A stretch of DNA of 64,000 nucleotides, from contig NC_080063.1 in NCBI RefSeq assembly GCF_026212465.1, forward strand, positions 2,668,501-2,732,500, in the 5' to 3' direction. The notes beneath the pieces were generated by a model, which saw only the letters and a list, made by a program, of their open reading frames with translations, ran no database searches and was not told where the DNA came from. The DNA is from Amaranthus tricolor. Its lineage: Eukaryota > Streptophyta > Magnoliopsida > Caryophyllales > Amaranthaceae. Position numbers and translations under genes: made by a program. Positions 1 to 11,804 of this stretch are shown here, piece by piece (position 1 is the stretch's first letter; each line of letters starts with the position of its first letter).

Positions 1-26
1 ATGACGAATGAACGATAAAGAATGAA

Positions 27-2630
27 TTAAAACTAATAATCAATGAAGAATGAACGATGAAGAATGAACAAGGATCATTGATCAATGAAGAATGCACAAT
101 GAAGAACGAACAAGGATCAATGATCAATGAAGAATGAACGATGAAGAATGAACAAGCATCAATGATCAATGAAGAATGAACGATGAAAAATGAACAAGGA
201 TCAATGATTAATGAAGAATGAATGATGAAGAATGAACAAGGATCAATGATCAATGAAGAATGAACGATGAAGAATGAACAAGGATCAATGGTCAATGACG
301 AATGAACGATGAAGAATGAACAAGGATCAATGATCAATGAAGTATGAACGATGAAGAATGAACAAGGATCAATGATCAATGAAGAATGAACGATGAAGAA
401 TGAAAAAGGATTAATGGTCAATGACGAATGAACGATGAAGAAAGAACAAGGATCAATGATCAATGAAGAATGAACGATGAATAATGAACAAGGATCAATG
501 ATCAATGAAGAATGAACGATAAAGAATGAACAAGGATCAATGATCAATGACGAATGAACGATGAAGAATGAACAAGGATCAATGATCAATGAAGAATGAA
601 CGATGAAGAATGAACAAGGATCAATGCTCAATGACGAATGAACGATGAAGAATGAACAAGGTTCAATGATCAATGAAGAATGAACGATGAAGAATGAACA
701 AGGATCAATGCTCAATGACGAATGAACGATGAAGAATGAACAAGGATCAATGATCAATGAAGAATGAACGATGAAGAATGAACAAGGATCAATGGTCAAT
801 GACGAATGAACGATGAAGAATGAACAAGGATCAATGATCAATGAAGTATGAACGATGAAGAATAAACAAGGATCAATGATCAATGAAGAATGAACGATGA
901 AGAATGAAAAAGGATTAATGGTCAATGACGAATGAACGATGAAGATTGAACAAGGATCAATGATCAATGAAGAATGAACGATGAAGAATGAACAAGGATC
1001 AGTGCTCAATGACGAATGAACGATGAAGAATGAACAAGGATCAATGATCAATGAAGAATGAACGATGAAGAATGAACAAGGATCAATGATCAATGAAGAA
1101 TGAACGATGAAGAATGAACAAGGATCAATGCTCAATGACGAATGAACGATGAAGAATGAACAAGGATCAATGATCAATGAAGAATGAACGATGAAGAATG
1201 AACCAGGATCAATGCTCAATGACGAATGAACGATGAAGAATGAACAAGGATCAATGATCAATGAAGAATGAACGATGAAGAATGAACAAGGATCAATGGT
1301 CAATGACGAATGAACGATGAAGAATGAACAAGGATCAATGATCAATGAAGTATGAACGATGAAGAATAAACAAGGATCAATGATCAATGAAGAATGAACG
1401 ATGAAGAATGAAAAAGGATTAATGGTCAATGACGAATGAACGATGAAGATTGAACAAGGATCAATGATCAATGAAGAATGAACGATGAAGAATGAACAAG
1501 GATCAGTGCTCAATGACGAATGAACGATGAAGAATGAACAAGGATCAATGATCAATGATGAATGAACGATGAAGAATGAACAAGGATCAATGATCAATGA
1601 AGAATGAAAGATGAAGAATGAACAAGGATCAATGCTCAATGACGAATGAACGATGAAGAATGAACAAGGATCAATGATCAATGAAGAATGAACGATGAAG
1701 AATGAACCAGGATCAATGCTCAATGACGAATGATCGATGAAGAATGAACAAGGATCAATGATCAATGAAGAATGAACGATAAAGAATGAACAAGGATCAA
1801 TGATCAATGAAGAATGAACGATGAAGAATGAAAAAGGATTAATGGTCAATGACGAATGAACGATGAAGAATGAACAAGGATCAATGATCAATGAAGAATG
1901 AACGATGAAGAATGAACAAGGATCAATGATCAATGAAGAATGAACGATGAAGAATGAACAAGGATCAATGATCAATGACGAATGAACGATGAAGAATGAA
2001 CAAGGATCAATGATCAATGAAGAATGAACGATGAAGAATGAACAAGGATCAATGCTCAATGACGAATGAACGATGAAGAATGAACAAGGTTCAATGATCA
2101 ATGAAGAATGAACGATGAAGAATGAACAAGGATCAATGCTCAATGACGAATGAACGATGAAGAATGAACAAGGATCAATGATCAATGAAGAATGAACGAT
2201 GAAGAATGAACAAGGATCAATGGTCAATGACGAATGAACGATGAAGAATGAACAAGGATCAATGATCAATGAAGTATGAACGATGAAGAATGAACAAGGA
2301 TCAATGATCAATGATGAATGAACGATGAAGAATGAAAAAGGATTAATGGTCAATGACGAATGAACGATGAAGATTGAACAAGGATCAATGATCAATGAAG
2401 AATGAACGATGAAGAATGAACAAGGATCAATGCTCAATGACGAATGAACGATGAAGAATGAACAAGGATCAATCATCCATGAAGAATAAACGATGAAGAA
2501 TGAACAAGGATCTATGATCAATGAACAATAAACGATGAAGAATGAACAAGGATCAATGATCAATGAAGAATGAACGATGAAGAATGAACAACGATCAATG
2601 GTCAATGACGAATGAACGATAAAGAATGAA
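27..2630 (+). repeat. Subarray A higher-order copy A1 (62 monomers)
   Basis: Bounded by two occurrences of the rare TTAAAACTA variant at 27 and 2,631, which lie 2,604 bp (62 monomers) apart. Just after each boundary comes the same ordered set of rare monomers: GATCATTGATC, then one carrying GCACAATGAAGAACG, then one with CAAGCATC, then GATTAATG followed by GAATGATG. That order is repeated in A2, A3 and A4, which shows they are copies of one larger unit. A1 differs from A2 by an internal 504-bp tandem duplication. Near the right end it carries GATCAATCATCC and GATCTATG, also present at the right ends of A2 and A3. Confidence 0.85.
703..1710 (+). repeat. 504-bp (12-monomer) tandem duplication inside A1
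   Basis: Two adjacent 504-bp units, 703-1,206 and 1,207-1,710, show the same order of variant monomers, including the GAACCAG word at 1,201 and 1,705. The second unit has private substitutions, for example GATGAAT near 1,558 and GAAAGAT near 1,607 where the first has GAAGAAT and GAACGAT. A2 has a single copy of this segment (GAACCAG at 3,805 corresponds), so the duplication is specific to A1 or was lost from A2. Confidence 0.8.
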
Positions 2631-5600
2631 TTAAAACTAATAATCAATGAAGAATGAACGATGAAGAATGAACAAGGATCATTGATCAATGAAGAATGCA
2701 CAATGAAGAACGAACAAGGATCAATGATCAATGAAGAATGAACGATGAAGAATGAACAAGCATCAATGATCAATGAAGAATGAACGATGAAAAATGAACA
2801 AGGATCAATGATTAATGAAGAATGAATGATGAAGAATGAACAAGGATCAATGATCAATGAAGAATGAACGATGAAGAATGAACAAGGATCAATGGTCAAT
2901 GACGAATGAACGATGAAGAATGAACAAGGATCAATGATCAATGAAGTATGAACGATGAAGAATGAACAAGGATCAATGATCAATGAAGAATGAACGATGA
3001 AGAATGAAAAAGGATTAATGGTCAATGACGAATGAACGATGAAGAAAGAACAAGGATCAATGATCAATGAAGAATGAACGATGAATAATGAACAAGGATC
3101 AATGATCAATGAAGAATGAACGATAAAGAATGAACAAGGATCAATGATCAATGACGAATGAACGATGAAGAATGAACAAGGATCAATGATCAATGAAGAA
3201 TGAACGATGAAGAATGAACAAGGATCAATGCTCAATGACGAATGAACGATGAAGAATGAACAAGGTTCAATGATCAATGAAGAATGAACGATGAAGAATG
3301 AACAAGGATCAATGCTCAATGACGAATGAACGATGAAGAATGAACAAGGATCAATGATCAATGAAGAATGAACGATGAAGAATGAACAAGGATCAATGGT
3401 CAATGACGAATGAACGATGAAGAATGAACAAGGATCAATGATCAATGAAGTATGAACGATGAAGAATAAACAAGGATCAATGATCAATGAAGAATGAACG
3501 ATGAAGAATGAAAAAGGATTAATGGTCAATGACGAATGAACGATGAAGATTGAACAAGGATCAATGATCAATGAAGAATGAACGATGAAGAATGAACAAG
3601 GATCAGTGCTCAATGACGAATGAACGATGAAGAATGAACAAGGATCAATGATCAATGAAGAATGAACGATGAAGAATGAACAAGGATCAATGATCAATGA
3701 AGAATGAACGATGAAGAATGAACAAGGATCAATGCTCAATGACGAATGAACGATGAAGAATGAACAAGGATCAATGATCAATGAAGAATGAACGATGAAG
3801 AATGAACCAGGATCAATGCTCAATGACGAATGAACGATGAAGAATGAACAAGGATCAATGATCAATGAAGAATGAACGATAAAGAATGAACAAGGATCAA
3901 TGATCAATGAAGAATGAACGATGAAGAATGAAAAAGGATTAATGGTCAATGACGAATGAACGATGAAGAATGAACAAGGATCAATGATCAATGAAGAATG
4001 AACGATGAAGAATGAACAAGGATCAATGATCAATGAAGAATGAACGATGAAGAATGAACAAGGATCAATGATCAATGACGAATGAACGATGAAGAATGAA
4101 CAAGGATCAATGATCAATGAAGAATGAACGATGAAGAATGAACAAGGATCAATGCTCAATGACGAATGAACGATGAAGAATGAACAAGGTTCAATGATCA
4201 ATGAAGAATGAACGATGAAGAATGAACAAGGATCAATGCTCAATGACGAATGAACGATGAAGAATGAACAAGGATCAATGATCAATGAAGAATGAACGAT
4301 GAAGAATGAACAAGGATCAATGATCAATGACGAATGAACGATGAAGAATGAACAAGGATCAATGATCAATGAAGAATGAACGATGAAGAATGAACAAGGA
4401 TCAATGCTCAATGACGAATGAACGATGAAGAATGAACAAGGTTCAATGATCAATGAAGAATGAACGATGAAGAATGAACAAGGATCAATGCTCAATGACG
4501 AATGAACGATGAAGAATGAACAAGGATCAATGATCAATGAAGAATGAACGATGAAGAATGAACAAGGATCAATGGTCAATGACGAATGAACGATGAAGAA
4601 TGAACAAGGATCAATGATCAATGAAGAATGAACGATGAAGAATGAACAAGGATCAATGATCAATGAAGAATGAACGATGAAGAATGAACAAGGATCAATG
4701 ATCAATGAAGAATGAACGATGAAGAATGAACAAGGATCAATGCTCAATGACGAATGAACGATGAAGAATGAACAAGGATCAATGATCAATGAAGAATGAA
4801 CGAAGAAGAATGAACCAGGATCAATGCTCAATGACGAATGAACGATGAAGAATGAACAAGGATCAATGATCAATGAAGAATGAACGATAAAAAATGAACA
4901 AGGATCAATGATCAATGAAGAATGAACGATGAAGAATGAAAAAGGATTAATGGTCAATGACGAATGAACGATGAAGAATGAACAAGGATCAATGATCAAT
5001 GAAGATTGAACGATGAAGAATGAACAAGGATCAATGATCAATGAAGAATGAACGATGAAGAATGAACAAGGATCAATGATCAATGACGAATGAACGATGA
5101 AGAATGAACAAGGATCAATGATCAATGAAGAATGAACGATGAAGAATGAACAAGGATCAATGCTCAATGACGAATGAACGATGAAGAATGAACAAGGTTC
5201 AATGATCAATGAAGAATGAACGATGAAGAATGAACAAGGATCAATGCTCAATGACGAATGAACGATGAAGAATGAACAAGGATCAATGATCAATGAAGAA
5301 TGAACGATGAAGAATGAACAAGGATCAATGGTCAATGACGAATGAACGATGAAGAATGAACAAGGATCAATGATCAATGAAGTATGAACGATGAAGAATG
5401 AACAAGGATCAATGATCAATGATGAATGAACGATGAAGAATGAAAAAGGATTAATGGTCAATGACGAATGAACGATGAAGATTGAACAAGGATCAATGAT
5501 CAATGAAGAATGAACGATGAAGAATGAACAAGGATCAATGCTCAATGACGAACGAACGATGAAGAATGAACAAGGATCAATCATCCATGAAGAATAAACG

Positions 5601-5738
5601 ATGAAGAATGAACAAGGATCTATGATCAATGAACAATAAACGATGAAGAATGAACAAGGATCAATGATCAATGAAGAATGAACGATGAAGAATGAACAAC
5701 GATCAATGGTCAATGACGAATGAACGATAAAGAATGAA
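2631..5738 (+). repeat. Subarray A higher-order copy A2 (74 monomers)
   Basis: Runs from the TTAAAACTA variant at 2,631 to the next at 5,739, 3,108 bp or 74 monomers. Its first part aligns to A1 at an offset of 2,604 and then, after the A1-specific 504-bp duplication, at 2,100. It contains extra material in the middle, including repeated GTTCAAT monomers near 4,189 and 4,441 and a second GAACCAG monomer near 4,813, so it has its own internal amplification. The right part (about 4,900-5,738) matches the right part of A3 at an offset of 1,764. Confidence 0.82.
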
Positions 5739-7502
5739 TTAAAACTAATAATCAATGAAGAATGAACGATGAAGAATGAACAAGGATCATTGATCAATGA
5801 AGAATGCACAATGAAGAACGAACAAGGATCAATGATCAATGAAGAATGAACGATGAAGAATGAACAAGCATCAATGATCAATGAAGAATGAACGATGAAA
5901 AATGAACAAGGATCAATGATTAATGAAGAATGAATGATGAAGAATGAACAAGGATCAATGATCAATGAAGAATGAACGATGAAGAATGAACAAGGATCAA
6001 TGGTCAATGACGAATGAACGATGAAGAATGAACAAGGATCAATGATCAATGAAGTATGAACGATGAAGAATGAACAAGGATCAATGATCAATGAAGAATG
6101 AACGATGAAGAATGAACAAGGATCAATGCTCAATGACGAATGAACGATGAAGAATGAACAAGGTTCAATGATCAATGAAGAATGAACGATGAAGAATGAA
6201 CAAGGATCAATGCTCAATGACGAATGAACGATGAAGAATGAACAAGGATCAATGATCAATGAAGAATGAACGATAAAGAATGAACAAGGATCAATGATCA
6301 ATGACGAATGAACGATGAAGAATGAACAAGGATCAATGATCAATGAAGAATGAACGATGAAGAATGAACAAGGATCAATGATCAATGAAGTATGAACGAT
6401 GAAGAATGAACAAGGATCAATGATCAATGATGAATGAACGATGAAGAATGAAAAAGGATTAATGGTCAATGACGAATGAACGATGAAGATTGAACAAGGA
6501 TCAATGATCAATGAAGAATGAACGATGAAGAATGAACAAGGATCAGTGCTCAATGACGAATGAACGATGAAGAATGAACAAGGATCAATGATCAATGAAG
6601 AATGAACGATGAATAATGAACAAGGATCAATGGTCAATGACGAATGAACGATAAAAAATGAACAAGGATCAATGATCAATGAAGAATGAACGATGAAGAA
6701 TGAAAAAGGATTAATGGTCAATGACGAATGAACGATGAAGAATGAACAAGGATCAATGATCAATGAAGATTGAACGATGAAGAATGAACAAGGATCAATG
6801 ATCAATGAAGAATGAACGATGAAGAATGAACAAGGATCAATGATCAATGACGAATGAACGATGAAGAATGAACAAGGATCAATGATCAATGAAGAATGAA
6901 CGATGAAGAATGAACAAGGATCAATGCTCAATGACGAATGAACGATGAAGAATGAACAAGGTTCAATGATCAATGAAGAATGAACGATGAAGAATGAACA
7001 AGGATCAATGCTCAATGACGAATGAACGATGAAGAATGAACAAGGATCAATGATCAATGAAGAATGAACGATGAAGAATGAACAAGGATCAATGGTCAAT
7101 GACGAATGAACGATGAAGAATGAACAAGGATCAATGATCAATGAAGTATGAACGATGAAGAATGAACAAGGATCAATGATCAATGATGAATGAACGATGA
7201 AGAATGAAAAAGGATTAATGGTCAATGACGAATGAACGATGAAGATTGAACAAGGATCAATGATCAATGAAGAATGAACGATGAAGAATGAACAAGGATC
7301 AATGCTCAATGACGAACGAACGATGAAGAATGAACAAGGATCAATCATCCATGAAGAATAAACGATGAAGAATGAACAAGGATCTATGATCAATGAACAA
7401 TAAACGATGAAGAATGAACAAGGATCAATGATCAATGAAGAATGAACGATGAAGAATGAACAACGATCAATGGTCAATGACGAATGAACGATAAAGAATG
7501 AA
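5739..7502 (+). repeat. Subarray A higher-order copy A3 (42 monomers)
   Basis: Delimited by TTAAAACTA at 5,739 and 7,503, 1,764 bp or exactly 42 monomers. The left part repeats the A1/A2 start. The right part (about 6,720-7,502) matches 4,956-5,738, including the GAAGATTGAACG variant at 6,769 and 5,005. Relative to A2 it lacks 32 monomers net (1,344 bp), consistent with a deletion by unequal exchange. Confidence 0.82.
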
Positions 7503-8314
7503 TTAAAACTAATAATCAATGAAGAATGAACGATGAAGAATGAACAAGGATCATTGATCAATGAAGAATGCACAATGAAGAACGAACAAGGATCAATGAT
7601 CAATGAAGAATGAACGATGAAGAATGAACAAGCATCAATGATCAATGAAGAATGAACGATGAAAAATGAACAAGGATCAATGATTAATGAAGAATGAATG
7701 ATGAAGAATGAACAAGGATCAATGATCAATGAAGAATGAACGATGAAGAATGAACAAGGATCAATGGTCAATGACGAATGAACGATGAAGAATGAACAAG
7801 GATCAATGATCAATGAAGTATGAACGATGAAGAATGAACAAGGATCAATGATCAATGAAGAATGAACGATGAAGAATGAACAAGGATCAATGCTCAATGA
7901 CGAATGAACGATGAAGAATGAACAAGGTTCAATGATCAATGAAGAATGAACGATGAAGAATGAACAAGGATCAATGCTCAATGACGAATGAACGATGAAG
8001 AATGAACAAGGATCAATGATCAATGAAGAATGAACGATAAAGAATGAACAAGGATCAATGATCAATGAAGTATGAACGATGAAGAATGAACAAGGATCAA
8101 TGATCAATGATGAATGAACGATGAAGAATGAAAAAGGATTAATGGTCAATGACGAATGAACGATGAAGATTGAACAAGGATCAATGATCAATGAAGAATG
8201 AACGATGAAGAATGAACAAGGATCAGTGCTCAATGACGAATGAACGATGAAGAATGAACAAGGATCAATGATCAATGAAGAATGAACGATGAATAATGAA
8301 CAAGGATCAATGGT
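7503..8314 (+). repeat. Subarray A higher-order copy A4, truncated on the right
   Basis: Begins with the fourth TTAAAACTA variant at 7,503 and follows A3 at an offset of 1,764 up to the GAACGATAAAG word near 8,036. There it lacks two monomers (84 bp) and then continues at an offset of 1,680, shown by GAAGTAT, CAGTGCTC and GAATAATG at matching places (8,068, 8,224, 8,292 against 6,388, 6,544, 6,612). Similarity to A3 fades from about 8,315, where A3 has GATAAAAAATG and A4 has the consensus. Confidence 0.78.
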
Positions 8315-8514
8315 CAATGACGAATGAACGATGAAGAATGAACAAGGATCAATGATCAATGAAGAATGAACGATGAAGAATGAACAAGGATCAATGATCA
8401 ATGAAGAATGAACGATGAAGAATGAACAAGGATCAATTATCAATGACGAATGAACGATGAAGAATGAACAAGGATCAATGATCAATGAAGAATGAACGAT
8501 GAAGAATGAACAAG

Positions 8515-8542
8515 GATCAATGATCAATGAAGAATGAACAAG
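8515..8542 (+). repeat. First 28-bp short monomer (four heptamers); end of strict register
   Basis: This monomer reads GATCAAT, GATCAAT, GAAGAAT, GAACAAG: it lacks one 14-bp pair relative to the consensus. It is the first break in the 42-bp register of the window and shifts everything to the right by 14 bp. The same 28-bp form recurs at 12,561 in the second B copy and elsewhere (for example 11,196 and 21,493), usually directly before a GCTCAAT/GACGAAT monomer and a 35-bp marker. Confidence 0.95.
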
Positions 8543-8962
8543 GATCAATGATCAATGAAGAATGAACGATGAAGAATGAACAAGGATCAATTATCAATGA
8601 CGAATGAACAATGAAGAATGAACAAGGATCAATGATCAAAGAAGAATGAACGGTGAAGAATGAACATGGATCAATGGTCAATGACGAATGAACGATGAAG
8701 AATGAACAAGGATCAATGATCAATGAAAAATAAACGATGAAGAATGAACAAGGATCAATGCTCAATGACGAATGAACGATGAAGAATGAATAAGGATCAA
8801 TGATCAATGAAGAATGAATGATGAAGAATGAACAAGGATCAATGCTCAATGACGAATGAACGATGAAGAATGAACATGGATCAATGGTCAATGAACAATG
8901 AACAATGAAGAATGAACAAGGATCAATGCTCAATGACGAATGAACGATGAAGAATGAACAAG

Positions 8963-9018
8963 GATAAATGATCAATGAAGTATGAACGATGAAGAATGAA
9001 CGATGAAGAATGAAAGAG
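8963..9018 (+). repeat. 56-bp long monomer (eight heptamers)
   Basis: Between the word starting at 8,963 (GATAAAT) and the next monomer at 9,019 there are 56 bp instead of 42. The extra 14 bp is a second GAACGAT plus GAAGAAT pair. It recurs at the equivalent place in the second B copy (13,009). It shows that gain, like loss, happens in 14-bp or 7-bp steps. Confidence 0.92.
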
Positions 9019-9312
9019 GATCAATGATCAATGACGAATGAACGATGAAGAATGAACAAGGATCAATGATCAATGAAGAATGAACGGTGAAGAATGAACA
9101 AGGATCAATGGTCAATGACGAATGAACAATGAAGAATGAACAAGGATCAATGATCAAAGAAAAATGAACGATGAAGAATGAACAAGGATCAATGGTCAAT
9201 GACGAATGAACGATGAAGAATGAACAAGGATCAATGATCAATGAAGAATGAACGATGAAGAATGAACAAGGATCAATGCTCAATGACGAATGAACGATGA
9301 AGAATGAACAAG

Positions 9313-9347
9313 GATAAATGAAGATTGAATGATGATGAATGAAGAAG
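9313..9347 (+). repeat. First 35-bp marker monomer (five heptamers)
   Basis: Words are GATAAAT, GAAGATT, GAATGAT, GATGAAT and a final GAAGAAG (GAACAAG in most other copies). It recurs about 57 times to the right of this point, usually followed by a monomer starting GATCAATAATC, and never occurs in 1-9,312 or between about 15,810 and 20,827. Pairs of markers 378 bp apart are common (9,313/9,691, 11,266/11,644, 13,359/13,737, 23,180/23,558). Because 35 is not a multiple of 3, each copy switches the reverse-strand open frame. Confidence 0.93.
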
Positions 9348-11468
9348 GATCAATAATCAATGAACAATGAACGATGAAGAATGAACAAGGATAATTGATC
9401 AATGAAGAATGAACGATGAAGAATGAACAAGGATCAATTATCAATGATGAATGAACGATGAAGAATGAACAAGGATCAATGATCAATGAATAATGAACGA
9501 TGAAGAATGAACAAGGATCAATGATCAATTACGAATGACGAATGAACGATGAAGAATGAACAAGGATCATTGATCAATGAAGAATGAACGATGAAGAATG
9601 AACAAGGATCAATGATCAATGAAGAATGAACTATGAAGAATGAAAAAGGATCAATGGACAATGACGAATGAACGATGAAGAATGAACAAGGATAAATGAA
9701 GATTGAATGATGATGAATGAACAAGGATCAATAATCAATGAAGAATGAACGATGAAGAATGAACAAGGATCAATGATCAATGAAGAATGAACGATGAAGA
9801 ATGAACAAGGATCAATTATCAATGATGAATGAACGATGAAGAATGAACAAGGATCAATGATCAATGAAGAATGAACGATGAAGAATGAACAAGGATCAAT
9901 GATCAATGACGAATGAACGATGAAGAATGAACAAGGATCAATGATCAATGACGAATGAACGATGAAGAATGAACAAGGATCAATGATCAATGAAGAATGA
10001 ACGGTGAAGAATGAACAAGGATCAATGGTCAATGACGAATGAACGATGAAGAATTAACAAGGATTAATGATCAATGAAAAATGAACGATGAAGAATGAAC
10101 AAGGATCAATGCTCAATGACGAATGAACGATGAAGAATGAACAAGGATCAATGATCAATGAAGAATGAATGATGAAGAATGAACAACGATCAATGCTCAA
10201 TGAAGAATGAACGATGAAGAATGAACAAGGATCAATGATCATTGAAGAATGAACGATGAAGAATGAACAAGGATCAATGATCAATGAAGAATGAACGATG
10301 AAGAATGAACAAGGATCGATGATCAATGAAGAATGAACGATGAAGAATGAACAAGGATCAATGATCAATGAAGAATGAACGATGAAGAATGAACAAGGAT
10401 GAATGATCAATGACGAATGAACGATGAAGAATGAACAAGGATCAATGATCAATGAAGAATGAACGATGAAGAATGAACAAGGATCAATGATCAATGAAGA
10501 ATGAACGATGAAGAATGAACAAGGATCAATGATCAATGAAGAATGAACGATGAAGAATGAACAAGGATCAATGATCAATGACGAATGAACGATGAAGAAT
10601 GAACAAGGATCAATGATCAATGAAGAATGAACGGTGAAGAATGAACATGGATCAATGGTCAATGACGAATGAACGATGAAGAATGAACAAGGATCAATGA
10701 TCAATGAAAAATGAACGATGAAGAATGAACAAGGATCAATGCTCAATGACGAATGAACGATGAAGAATGAACAAGGATCAATGATCAATGAAGAATGAAT
10801 GATGAAGAATGAACAAGGATCAATGCTCAATGATGAATGAACGATGAAGAATGAAATAGGATCAATGATCAATGAAGAATGAACGATGAAGAATGAACAA
10901 GGATCAATGCTCAATGACGAATGAACGATGAAGAATGAACAAGGATAAATGATCAATGAAGTATGAACGATGAAGAATGAACAAGGATCAATGATCAATG
11001 AAGAATGAACGATGAAGAATGAACAAGGATCAATGATCAATGAAGAATGAACGGTGAAGAATGAACAAGGATCAATGGTCAATGACTACTGAACGATGAA
11101 GAATGAACAAGGATCAATGATCAAAGAAAAATGAACGATGAAGAATGAACAAGGATCAATGGTCAATGACGAATGAACGATGAAGAATGAACAAGGATCA
11201 ATGATCAATGAAGAATGAACAAGGATCAATGCTCAATGACGAATGAACGATGAAGAATGAACAAGGATAAATGAAGATTGAATGATGATGAATGAACAAG
11301 GATCAATAATCAATGAAGAATGAACGATGAAGAATGAACAAGTATCAATGATCAATGAAGAATGAACGATGAAGAATGAACAAGGATCAATTATCAATGA
11401 TGAATGAACGATAAAGAATGAACAAGGATCAATGATCAATGAAGAATGAACGATGAAGAATGAACAAG

Positions 11469-11517
11469 GATCAATGATCAATGACGAATGACGAATGAAC
11501 GATGAAGAATGAACAAG
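11469..11517 (+). repeat. 49-bp monomer with doubled GACGAAT (seven heptamers)
   Basis: Words are GATCAAT, GATCAAT, GACGAAT, GACGAAT, GAACGAT, GAAGAAT, GAACAAG: the consensus with one GACGAAT duplicated. It sits between paired 35-bp markers; 35 plus 49 equals two normal monomers, so a marker pair containing one 49-bp monomer restores the 42-bp register at 378 bp. The same form recurs through the right two thirds of the window, for example near 15,599, 23,385, 33,320, 36,281, 40,273 and 45,215. Confidence 0.93.
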
Positions 11518-11804
11518 GATCATTGATCAATGAAGAATGAACGATGAAGAATGAACAAGGATCAATGATCAATGAAGAATGAACGATGAAGAATGAAAAA
11601 GGATCAATGGTCAATGACGAATGAATGATGAAGAATGAACAAGGATAAATGAAGATTGAATGATGATGAATGAACAAGGATCAATCATCAATGAAGAATG
11701 AACGATGAAGAATGAACAAGGATCAATGATCAATGAAGAATGAACGATGAAGAATGAACAAGGATCAATTATCAATGATGAATGAACGATGAAGAATAAA
11801 CAAG

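Larger units (their letters stand above)
1..8514 (+). repeat. Subarray A: strict 42-bp register, no length variants
   Basis: From the left edge to 8,514 the monomers stay in one 42-bp register; GATC at 73 and at 8,515 are exactly 201 monomers apart, and intermediate checkpoints agree. Variation is by substitution only. Monomers whose second word is GCTCAAT or GGTCAAT carry GACGAAT as the third word, and they often alternate with consensus monomers, giving a loose 84-bp dimer pattern. Other recurrent private variants are GTTCAAT as first word, GAAGTAT, GAACGATAAAG, GAACCAG and GAAAAAGGATTAATGG. The 35-bp marker monomer and the GAACGGT word seen further right are absent here. No gene is present; the reverse strand is open in one frame across the whole stretch as a by-product of the repeat. 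Confidence 0.93.
7843..11804 (+). repeat. About 4-kb higher-order unit B1
   Basis: This 3,962-bp segment is followed directly by a second copy (11,805-15,976). Landmarks repeat in order: GTTCAAT at 7,927 and 11,889, the 28-bp monomer at 8,515 and 12,561, the 35-bp markers at 9,313, 9,691, 11,266 and 11,644 against 13,359, 13,737, 15,396 and 15,774. The unit begins in subarray A type sequence and passes into length-variable sequence at 8,515, so it captures the A-to-B transition. It includes a 56-bp monomer at 8,963-9,018 and 49-bp monomers near 9,511 and 11,469. No gene is present. Confidence 0.88.

Noticed and set aside
27..45. TTAAAACTAATAATC stretch as a promoter or an inserted element
   Set aside because: It fills the usual slot of one monomer without changing the 42-bp register and recurs at 2,631, 5,739 and 7,503 as part of the higher-order unit, so it is a diverged monomer.
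9313..9347. 35-bp marker as a mobile-element remnant or target-site duplication
   Set aside because: It divides cleanly into five heptamers of the same family and has no terminal inverted repeats or foreign sequence.
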